The translations under genes were made by a program, and so were the position numbers. DNA of 5,022 nucleotides from Xanthobacteraceae bacterium (GTDB taxonomy: Bacteria > Pseudomonadota > Alphaproteobacteria > Rhizobiales > Xanthobacteraceae): NCBI GenBank assembly GCA_030043175.1, contig JASHYD010001148.1, positions 1 to 5,022 of the forward strand. The letters are read 5' to 3'. Position 1 is the stretch's first letter; each line of letters starts with the position of its first letter. The notes below the pieces were generated by a model, which worked only from the letters and a program-made list of their open reading frames with translations, ran no database searches and was not told the origin of the DNA. Positions 1 to 5,022 of the stretch are shown one piece after another.

Positions 1-634
<634 letters not shown>

Positions 635-757
635 TTATCCGTTTTTCGCGTTTGCCCGAGCTGCGAGGTCAGCAGCCCGGATGCGCAACATGCGAAAACC
701 GACGATGGCATCGCGCTACCTGCGCCATCACCATACAGGAGTCAATCGACTTTGCGT

Positions 758-1306
758 TCACATCCCCTCAGGCCCGCGCGCAATCGCTACGATCCCGGTG
801 CGCGACACCTCGACAAGGCCGAGCGGCAGCATCAGGTTAATGAACTGGTCGATTTTCGCAGAGCCCCCGGTGATCTCGAACACGAAGCTTTCCGTCGTGG
901 CGTCGATCACCCGCGCGCGAAACGCATCGGAGAGCCGCAGCGCCTCGACCCGGTTGTCGCCCTTGCCGCGCACCTTGACCATCGCAAGCTCGCGCTCGAT
1001 CGCCAGGCCGACGATCGTCATATCGACCACGCGATGGATCGGCACCATACGGTCGAGCTGGTTCTTGATCTGCTCGATCACCATCGGGGTGCCGCGGGTC
1101 ACGATGGTGATGCGCGAAAGGTGCTTCTCGTGCTCGGTCTCCGAAACGGTGAGACTGTCGATGTTGTAGCCGCGCCCGGAGAACAGGCCAATGACGCGCG
1201 CCAGCACTCCCGGCTCGTTGTCGACGATGACGGCAAGCGTGTGGGTTTCGATCGCCTCTGTGATCGTCGCCGACGGGTAGTGGGTGGTGCTGGCGGTGGT
1301 GTTCAC
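758..1306 (-). CDS. ilvN: acetohydroxyacid synthase small (regulatory) subunit
   Basis: This is the regulatory subunit of acetohydroxyacid synthase (IlvN/IlvH family). It binds the IlvB catalytic subunit, raises its activity and in the family confers feedback inhibition, usually by valine. The product is 182 residues, a little longer than the 163 of E. coli IlvH because of a roughly 20-residue N-terminal tail. The ACT domain spans about residues 22-96 and contains NEPGVLARVIGLFSGRGYN (30-48). N30, G33 and N48 align with E. coli IlvH N11, G14 and N29, which are implicated in valine binding; E. coli S17 is A36 here. The C-terminal AHAS-small domain occupies about 100-175 and ends in the usual VEVSRTGIVAIARG. 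The start is GTG (1304-1306), supported by a GGAAG Shine-Dalgarno seven bases upstream; no in-frame ATG lies nearby. It sits between ilvB (241 bases upstream) and ilvC (225 bases downstream), all on one strand. The alternative name is ilvH. Confidence 0.97.
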   Translation of the reverse strand: MNTTASTTHYPSATITEAIETHTLAVIVDNEPGVLARVIGLFSGRGYNIDSLTVSETEHEKHLSRITIVTRGTPMVIEQIKNQLDRMVPIHRVVDMTIVGLAIERELAMVKVRGKGDNRVEALRLSDAFRARVIDATTESFVFEITGGSAKIDQFINLMLPLGLVEVSRTGIVAIARGPEGM

Positions 1307-1491
1307 GGGATCACTTCCATTAATTGCGTGGCGCTCGTGCCGTTACCTGTCGCTGCCTCACGGCGCTGACTTGCCCGTCTCACAGGGGTGTCGTCGCCCG
1401 CGCAAGCGCCGCTCCGAACGGGGTTCAGTTGAGGATCAGTTCCCTCGATCGCACGCGGCATGCGCCGCTTTCACGGGGCACAGCACGCCAT

Positions 1492-1513
1492 ATGCTTGGG
1501 ACATGCTTGGGAC
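1492..1513. repeat. 11-base tandem duplication in the ilvB-ilvN spacer
   Basis: The 11-mer ATGCTTGGGAC occurs twice in perfect tandem. It lies in the 241-base gap between the ilvB stop and the ilvN start (1307-1547). The gap also holds a small GCGGC/GCCGC inverted repeat (1455-1468) but no T-tailed terminator and no convincing open frame. It probably arose by replication slippage; no function is evident. Confidence 0.7.
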
Positions 1514-1547
1514 GCTGCCTGAGCCGCTGCGCGTGCCGTCTGGCCGA

Positions 1548-3572
1548 TCACACCATCACCTTCCCCTCCTGCGTGACCGCACCCTCCAGGCTGTGCGCCG
1601 CGTCGCCGAGGATCATCTCGTTGTGGGCCCGACCTGACGGAATCATCGGAAAGCAATTCTCCGCCGGATCGACCACGCAATCGAAGATCACCGGCCGCTT
1701 CACGGCGATCATCTCGTTGATGGCTGCGTCGAGTTCGCCCGGCTTTTCACAGCGGATACCGACCGCGTGATAGGCCTCAGCGAGCTTGACGAAGTCCGGC
1801 AAGGCCGCAGTGTAGCTCTCCGAATAGCGCCCGCCGTGCAGCAGCTCCTGCCATTGCCGCACCATTCCCATGTACTGGTTGTTGAGGATGAAGATCTTGA
1901 TCGGCAGCCGGTACTGCACGGCAGTCGACATCTCCTGCATGGTCATGAGCACCGAGGCTTCGCCGGCAATGTCGATGACAAGCGAATCGGGGTGGGCCAT
2001 CTGCACGCCGACCGCCGCCGGCAGTCCATAGCCCATGGTGCCGAGCCCGCCCGACGTCATCCAGCGGTTCGGCTCCGTGAAGCCGAAGAACTGCGCCGCC
2101 CACATCTGGTGTTGGCCGACTTCGGTGGTGACGTAGACGTCGCGATCCCGCGTCGCGGCGTAGAGCCGCTCGATTGCGTATTGCGGCTTGATGATGTGGT
2201 CCGACGCCCGGTAGGCCAGCGACTTTCGCCCGCGCCATTTTTCGATCAGGCCCCACCACGCCTTGAGGGCGCCGCGGTCCGGCGCCGCACGCATTTCGCG
2301 CCACAACCGCACCATGTCGTCGAGCACGTGGGCGCAGTCGCCCACGATGCCGATATCGACTTTGACGTTCTTGTTGATCGAAGACGGATCGATGTCGATG
2401 TGGATTTTTTTTGAATGCGGCGCGAAGGCGTCGATCCGCCCGGTGATGCGGTCGTCGAATCGCGCCCCGACGCAGACCATGACGTCGCAGTCGTGCATCG
2501 CAAGGTTAGCCTCGTAGGTGCCGTGCATGCCCAGCATGCCGAGCCACTGCGGATCGCTCGCAGGTACCGCGCCGAGCCCCATCAGGGTCGAGGTCACCGG
2601 GAAGCCGGTGAAGCCGATGAGTTCGCGCAGCAGCCGCACCGCCGCCGGTCCCGAATTGATGACGCCGCCACCGGTGTAGAACAGCGGCCGCTTCGCCGCC
2701 GCCATCAGGGTGACCGCCGCCCTGATCTTCTCGACATCGCCCTTGAGCTTCGGCCGATAGCCCTGGTGTGGAAACGCGTTCGGCTTCGCATAGGTACCGG
2801 CGGCGAACTGGATATCCTTGGGGATATCGACCACTACTGGGCCGGGCCGCCCGCTCGCCGCCACATAGAAGGCTTCGTGCAGCACGCGCGGCAGATCGGC
2901 GATGTTTTTGACCAGGTAATTGTATTTCGTGCAGGGTCTGGTGATGCCGACCGTGTCGCATTCCTGGAAGGCGTCGTTGCCGATCAAGTGGGTCGGCACC
3001 TGGCCGGTGATGCACACGAGCGGGATCGAATCGCACAGCGCGTCGGTCAGGCCGGTGACGGCGTTGGTGGCGCCCGGCCCGGAAGTCACCAACACGCAGC
3101 CCACCTTGCCGGTGGATCGCGCATAGCCCTCGGCGGCATGCACGGCGCCCTGCTCATGGCGCACCAGCACGTGGTGCACCTTGTCCTGCTGGAATAGCGC
3201 GTCGTAGATCGGCAGCACGGCTCCGCCCGGATAGCCAAACACGTGCTCGACACCCTGATCGGCCAGCGCCCGGATCACCATCTCGGCGCCGGTCATCTCA
3301 GTACCTGGGAGCGCGGGCGTCTCGCCCGCTGCCCCCGACTTCCCTCCCGCTGGTGGGGAGGGGTCGGCGGTCGTGCCGGCAGGCGCTTTCGAACCCAGTC
3401 CGGCCGACTCGCCGCCCCGACCGTCCCCCATCACGGAGAACTGAGAAGCTACGCCAGCTGCGATTGCCTTGCCGGCATGCGGGGAAGGGTTGGCCGGCGA
3501 TGCCTGCGTCGTCACGGATAACCCCTGCTGCTGGGGCCTGATCTTTCGGGAGCTGTCAGCTTCGATTCCCAT
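1548..3572 (-). CDS. ilvB: acetohydroxyacid synthase large (catalytic) subunit with long N-terminal extension
   Basis: This is the thiamine-diphosphate enzyme that condenses pyruvate with a second pyruvate or with 2-ketobutyrate, the first common step of branched-chain amino acid synthesis; it pairs with IlvN. The product is 674 residues, against roughly 560-600 for the family. The N-terminal TPP domain (about 93-258) has YPGGAVLPIYDAL and the catalytic glutamate E140 in VRHEQGA. The central FAD-binding domain covers about 280-420. The C-terminal TPP domain (about 465-625) carries the cofactor motif from 537 to N565, with E538 where Asp is usual. Residues that in plants give herbicide resistance when mutated are wild type here: P193, W574 and S646. 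Residues 1-92 are an atypical Pro/Gly/Ala-rich extension containing repeat-like DNA. The ATG has GGAG eight bases upstream. A GTG at residue 20 (3513-3515) also has a good site, AGGGG six bases upstream, and M93 is where most relatives would begin. Function is certain; the true start is not. Confidence 0.97.
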   Translation of the reverse strand: MGIEADSSRKIRPQQQGLSVTTQASPANPSPHAGKAIAAGVASQFSVMGDGRGGESAGLGSKAPAGTTADPSPPAGGKSGAAGETPALPGTEMTGAEMVIRALADQGVEHVFGYPGGAVLPIYDALFQQDKVHHVLVRHEQGAVHAAEGYARSTGKVGCVLVTSGPGATNAVTGLTDALCDSIPLVCITGQVPTHLIGNDAFQECDTVGITRPCTKYNYLVKNIADLPRVLHEAFYVAASGRPGPVVVDIPKDIQFAAGTYAKPNAFPHQGYRPKLKGDVEKIRAAVTLMAAAKRPLFYTGGGVINSGPAAVRLLRELIGFTGFPVTSTLMGLGAVPASDPQWLGMLGMHGTYEANLAMHDCDVMVCVGARFDDRITGRIDAFAPHSKKIHIDIDPSSINKNVKVDIGIVGDCAHVLDDMVRLWREMRAAPDRGALKAWWGLIEKWRGRKSLAYRASDHIIKPQYAIERLYAATRDRDVYVTTEVGQHQMWAAQFFGFTEPNRWMTSGGLGTMGYGLPAAVGVQMAHPDSLVIDIAGEASVLMTMQEMSTAVQYRLPIKIFILNNQYMGMVRQWQELLHGGRYSESYTAALPDFVKLAEAYHAVGIRCEKPGELDAAINEMIAVKRPVIFDCVVDPAENCFPMIPSGRAHNEMILGDAAHSLEGAVTQEGKVMV
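3313..3329. repeat. GC-rich palindrome inside the ilvB extension
   Basis: Perfect seven-base arms GCGGGCG and CGCCCGC flank a three-base loop. The wider motif, GGGAGCGCGGGCG-TCT-CGCCCGC, resembles a dispersed repeat I recall from Bradyrhizobium-type genomes, though I could not search. On the coding strand it encodes about residues 82-88 (AGETPAL), just before the canonical MTGAEM start of the enzyme. It lies in frame and leaves ilvB open. Confidence 0.6.
3335..3367. repeat. imperfect palindrome (CCCTCCC/GGGGAGGG) inside the ilvB extension
   Basis: The arms CCGAC..CCCTCCC and GGGGAGGG..TCGG pair around a short GCTGGT loop. The motif looks like the intergenic CCCTCCC-loop-GGGGAGGG repeats common in high-GC Rhizobiales genomes (recalled, not searched). 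Here it lies within coding sequence and supplies about residues 69-79 of IlvB (ADPSPPAGGKS). It is five bases from the palindrome at 3313-3329. A third fragment (3471-3498), GCATGCGGGGAAGGG flanked by GCCGGC, encodes ANPSPHAG and may be half of a related element. Confidence 0.5.
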
Positions 3573-3580
3573 TGGGATTA

Positions 3581-3584
3581 CTCC
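3581..3584 (-). promoter_or_regulatory. Shine-Dalgarno site of ilvB
   Basis: GGAG lies eight bases before the ATG at 3570-3572 and supports the longest ilvB frame. The start codon sits in a short inverted repeat (TCCC-AAT-GGGA, 3568-3578), which could form a weak four-pair stem. The competing AGGGG (3522-3526) before GTG 3513-3515 keeps an internal start possible. Confidence 0.6.
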
Positions 3585-3617
3585 GGCTACTTTGTCTCAA
3601 CGCGATTGATCGCGCGG

Positions 3618-3675
3618 GAAGTCTTCGGGCATTAAAAGAAGTCTTCGGATTAAAAGAAGTCTTCGGGCATTAAAA
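3618..3675 (-). repeat. three tandem 20/18/20-base repeats in the ilvB leader
   Basis: On the coding strand the unit is TTTTAATGCCCGAAGACTTC. Copies lie at 3656-3675, 3638-3655 (lacking two bases, GC) and 3618-3637. The first copy in the direction of transcription shares its T-run with the U-tract of the attenuator terminator, so the array begins inside the terminator tail. The two full copies contain an ATG opening MPEDF; the first frame stops within the array (MPEDFF), the last stops before ilvB. These would be very short upstream frames, and I see no ribosome binding site for them. The array was probably made by slippage or unequal exchange. It lies entirely in the untranslated leader, between terminator and ilvB. 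Confidence 0.9.
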
Positions 3676-3693
3676 AAGGGCCCCGAAGGCCCT
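3672..3693 (-). terminator. intrinsic terminator of the ilvB attenuator
   Basis: A six-pair stem AGGGCC/GGCCCT with a TTCGG loop is followed directly by six Ts on the minus strand, the classical Rho-independent form. It lies about 100 bases before ilvB and 30 bases after the stop of a leader peptide rich in branched-chain residues. Its position between promoter and structural gene on the same strand makes it an attenuator rather than the end of a gene; no gene on this strand ends upstream of it apart from the leader peptide. Confidence 0.85.
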
Positions 3694-3697
3694 CATT

Positions 3698-3744
3698 GCG
3701 CATCGCCTGCGTTCGCGGGCGGCTATCCGCCCCCGGCGATGCGC
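3698..3744 (-). promoter_or_regulatory. leader stem that competes in ilvB attenuation
   Basis: A ten-base perfect inverted repeat pairs GCGCATCGCC (3735-3744, inside the leader peptide codons) with GGCGATGCGC (3698-3707, just before the terminator). Nested inside it is a second stem, GGGCGG (3727-3732) with CCGCCC (3717-3722), whose ATAG loop includes the leader stop codon. A possible antiterminator pairs GCCC-g-CGAA (3712-3720) with TTCGGGGC (3680-3687), which would break the terminator stem. Ribosome stalling at the Val-Ile-Val-Leu codons, or at the later Ile codon (3738-3740), would cover the 5' arms and could favour it. The stems are directly seen; the switching model is inferred. Confidence 0.65.
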
Positions 3745-3773
3745 CCCCTAAGTACGATAACAAAATTTCTCAT
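3723..3773 (-). CDS. branched-chain amino acid leader peptide (attenuation)
   Basis: The 16-residue frame MRNFVIVLRGRIAGGG has Val, Ile, Val and Leu as four consecutive codons (3750-3761) and a further Ile. Such a run is the hallmark of leader peptides that sense charged branched-chain tRNAs, as in E. coli ilvBN and ilvGMEDA. It starts about 25 bases after the predicted transcription start, with AGGG five bases before the ATG. Its stop codon lies inside the leader stem and the terminator follows closely. When these tRNAs are scarce, the ribosome should stall in the run and the downstream RNA should refold to let transcription proceed into ilvB. The peptide itself probably has no other role, although trans-acting leader peptides are known in rhizobia. 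Assignment rests on position, composition and the RNA structures together. Confidence 0.8.
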   Translation of the reverse strand: MRNFVIVLRGRIAGGG

Positions 3774-3805
3774 CACGACCCTGCACGATTAGATTGTTGC
3801 GCGTA

Positions 3806-3834
3806 ACTTTGGCGCTGCACTGTGCAACTGTCAA
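3806..3834 (-). promoter_or_regulatory. sigma70-type promoter of the ilvB operon
   Basis: A perfect -35 hexamer TTGACA (3829-3834) is followed at 17 bases by CAAAGT (3806-3811), a weak -10 with three consensus matches. A run of five As (3837-3841) directly upstream resembles a proximal UP element. Transcription would start near 3797-3800, leaving about 25 bases before the leader peptide. The spacer contains an 11-base palindrome TGCAC-T-GTGCA (3816-3826), which could be a repressor site overlapping the promoter. Confidence 0.65.
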
Positions 3835-3866
3835 GCTTTTTCGCGACAGAGCGCAGCAGGTTTTTT

Positions 3867-3882
3867 TGCCACAGTTGTGGCA
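3867..3882. promoter_or_regulatory. 16-base palindrome, possible operator
   Basis: TGCCACA-GT-TGTGGCA has perfect seven-base arms. It sits in the divergent region, about 33 bases upstream of the ilvB -35 box and 80 bases before the small plus-strand gene. Seven Ts (3861-3867 on the plus strand) adjoin it, but on the wrong side for a plus-strand terminator; on the minus strand the stem is followed by As. That leaves a protein-binding site, for example for an Lrp- or LysR-type regulator acting on ilvB or on both genes. No specific regulator can be named. Confidence 0.35.
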
Positions 3883-3961
3883 GGACGTGGATCATCGGTC
3901 CCGCGTCGAGCGTTAGATCATTAATCGAGCACGATTTTATCGAGTAGATAGGAAAACAGCA

Positions 3962-4231
3962 TTGGCAACGCCTTCGAAAGAGGCCCGGGAACGGGCGGAA
4001 CTCAAGTTCAGAAAAAAGGAAATCGAGGCGCGCGAGGCCTCCAAGGCGATGGCGGACTATCAGGCGGGCCTTATCGCCCAGCGCGAAAAGACCGTGCGGC
4101 TAAGAGCGCTGCGCCAAGCCAAGGAGGCCGCCGAAGCGGCCGGTCGCGCGGAGGGGCTCGGAAGCACTGCGACGAAGGAAGCGGCGACGAAGTCCGGCAA
4201 CCCGCATGGGAAGACGACGCCCGTGCTGTGA
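3962..4231 (+). CDS. small charged coiled-coil-like protein of unknown function
   Basis: This 89-residue protein is rich in Lys, Arg, Glu and Ala, with no Cys or Trp, no signal peptide and no membrane segment, so it is probably cytoplasmic. Residues 5-65 (from KEARERAELKFRKKE to RQAKEAAEAAGRAE) should form a long charged helix, possibly a coiled coil; the last 25 residues are Gly/Ser/Thr/Lys-rich and probably disordered. The start is TTG (3962-3964), supported by AGGAAAA (3950-3956) at good spacing; the next in-frame ATG is codon 30 and would remove half the helix. Similar small proteins beginning MATPSK are, as I recall, widespread in Bradyrhizobium relatives and uncharacterised. It is transcribed divergently from the ilv operon. 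No clear promoter is visible, and a GC-rich inverted repeat (CGGCCG at 4232-4237 and 4251-4256) right after the stop could help end transcription. I assign no function. Confidence 0.75.
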   Translation: MATPSKEARERAELKFRKKEIEAREASKAMADYQAGLIAQREKTVRLRALRQAKEAAEAAGRAEGLGSTATKEAATKSGNPHGKTTPVL

Positions 4232-4819
4232 CGGCCGCTGCCATCGGCTCCGGCCGCGACGTGTGAGCAAGGGCGATCAGTGACGGCGGCAAACCAGCTT
4301 AGCTTTCGGTCGCCCAGGATGTTGCCAATGCGGCGATCGCAGGCCAGTGGATCTCGGAGGTTCATGTCGATTCCTGCGACAATGTCTGACGGCTTACGCA
4401 CGATTTAAGAATCGCGCGCAGCCGTTCTTACCAGCCTATCGCTGTTCGTCCCGAAGGTGACCGCTAGATCCGTGAGTTGAGAACGGAGACTTGGTGCGAC
4501 CAACCCGTGTTTTCATGGGCTCCGCCGAAACGATTGAGGCTGTAAAGGGGCTGCCCCGAATCGATAAAACATTCGTCCGAATCCTAAACGAGACTCCTCG
4601 CACGCCCGTTCCGACAGGGGGACTCAAATTGCGCAAGCCGGGTTCACTCCGAAGTACACGAAGTAGACGTGCAGCGACAAGTTCGCTGTGCGCCTTAGCC
4701 CATAAGGTGAACAGGTCAAGCTAATTTGCCAGGCCGCGCGGCGTTTGGGTGTTCGTGTAACTGTCCGTTGAGAACTGATTGGCGGAACGCAATCCAAGCT
4801 CAGCAATCGATTGTGCGGG
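4232..4819. other. stretch without a convincing gene
   Basis: About 590 bases between the small plus-strand gene and the repeat array hold no recognisable protein, tRNA or mobile element. Several short inverted repeats are visible: CGATT-TAAG-AATCG (4401-4414), GGGGC-T-GCCCC (4547-4557), ATTCG-TC-CGAAT (4571-4582) and CAATCGATTG (4804-4813). One plus-strand frame, GTG at 4494 to 4724, has GGAG five bases upstream and would give 76 residues, but the product matches nothing I know, its third codon positions are less GC-rich than those of the neighbours, and its C-terminal part looks random. It may be spacer DNA or a decayed gene. Confidence 0.55.
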
Positions 4820-4873
4820 CCAGGTCAATCGCGCGACATGTCAATCGCGCGACATGTCAATCGCGCGACCTGG
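4820..4873. repeat. three 16-base tandem repeats closed by an inverted repeat
   Basis: The unit CATGTCAATCGCGCGA occurs at 4837-4852 and 4853-4868, with a one-base variant (CAGG for CATG) at 4821-4836. The array is bounded by CCAGGTC (4820-4826) and GACCTGG (4867-4873), which can pair into a seven-base stem enclosing the repeats. Each full unit also creates the palindromes TCGCGCGA and, at unit junctions, GACATGTC. The array begins two bases after the stop of the minus-strand molybdenum hydroxylase gene, so it would form a structured 3' end on that transcript. No T-run follows. Confidence 0.9.
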
Positions 4874-4875
4874 TC

Positions 4876-5022
4876 CTATCCCCTCCCGACCGCCCTCAAC
4901 ACTCTCTCCGGCGTGATCGGCACCTCGGTGATGTCTTGCGCTCCCAGCGCGCGCAGCGCATCGTTGACGGCATTCGCCACCGCGCCGGTCGCGCCCGCGG
5001 TGCCGGCCTCGCCGGCGCCCTT
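4876..5022 (-). CDS. molybdenum hydroxylase large subunit, C-terminal end (xanthine dehydrogenase/CO dehydrogenase family)
   Basis: Only the last 48 codons are present; the gene enters from the right edge and ends at TAG (4876-4878). The frame begins KGAGEAGTAGATGAVANAV and finishes with DITEVPITPERVLRAVGRG. The GxGE element followed by small residues, then a NAVNDALRALG helix and a PITPERV tail, is the characteristic end of the molybdopterin-binding subunit of xanthine dehydrogenase-like enzymes (CoxL/XdhB type). E5 of this fragment (codon 5008-5010) matches the conserved glutamate that acts as catalytic base next to the molybdenum centre. The substrate cannot be told from this part: it could be an aldehyde, a purine, CO or another aromatic heterocycle. 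The neighbouring iron-sulfur and FAD subunits would lie outside the window. It has no evident link to the ilv genes. Confidence 0.88.
   Translation of the reverse strand, partial: KGAGEAGTAGATGAVANAVNDALRALGAQDITEVPITPERVLRAVGRG

Noticed and set aside
717..745. Promoter for ilvC (TTGACT at 740-745 on the minus strand)
   Set aside because: At 17-base spacing the -10 position reads CAGGTA, with only one consensus match.
2415..3197. 260-codon plus-strand open frame
   Set aside because: It is fully antisense to the catalytic part of ilvB, with no family features.
3601..3614. CGCGAT-TG-ATCGCG palindrome near the ilvB ribosome binding site
   Set aside because: It can form only a five-pair stem with a four-base loop and has no T-run; I could not link it to the attenuator.
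4060..4401. 113-codon minus-strand open frame
   Set aside because: Half of it is antisense to the small plus-strand gene, and no ribosome binding site or recognisable domain is seen; the product looks like shadow sequence.
4565..4665. tRNA-like T-arm sequences (GTCCGAATCC, GGGTTCACTCC)
   Set aside because: The flanking bases do not form the T-stem, acceptor stem or anticodon arm of a tRNA.
4820..4873. CRISPR-like repeats
   Set aside because: The 16-base units are contiguous with no spacers, and no cas gene is visible.

Overview
The window is high-GC DNA with the gene content and style of an alphaproteobacterium, most likely of the Bradyrhizobium/Rhodopseudomonas group. This placement rests on recalled protein styles (the ilv proteins and the small protein beginning ATPSKEARERAE) and on GC-rich palindromic repeats. 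No search was run.

Bases 1-3834 on the minus strand form a branched-chain amino acid locus, transcribed right to left. A sigma70-type promoter (3806-3834) leads into a short leader. The leader encodes a 16-residue peptide with a Val-Ile-Val-Leu run (3723-3773), then a strong stem, then an intrinsic terminator (3672-3693). This is the layout of a classical transcription attenuator. Next come three near-identical tandem repeats (3618-3675) and the structural genes: ilvB (acetohydroxyacid synthase large subunit, 1548-3572), ilvN (its ACT-domain regulatory subunit, 758-1306) and the first 177 codons of ilvC (ketol-acid reductoisomerase, 1-532, cut by the window edge). IlvB and IlvN form the enzyme making acetolactate and acetohydroxybutyrate. 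IlvC takes those products on toward valine, leucine and isoleucine. The spacers between the genes are wide (241 and 225 bases), so secondary promoters or processing sites are possible, though none is convincing.

IlvB carries an unusual N-terminal extension of about 90 residues ahead of the canonical MTGAEMVIRAL start. The DNA of this extension contains GC-rich palindromes that look like dispersed genomic repeats captured in frame.

Divergent from the ilv promoter, on the plus strand, a small highly charged protein of unknown function (3962-4231) starts at TTG. It is followed by about 590 bases with no convincing gene. At the right edge on the minus strand is the C-terminal end of a molybdenum hydroxylase large subunit (xanthine dehydrogenase/CO dehydrogenase family, 4876-5022). 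Three 16-base tandem repeats, closed by an inverted repeat, lie just after its stop codon.

I see no new multi-gene system. The two most rewarding features are the attenuator and the repeat-derived N-terminus of IlvB.
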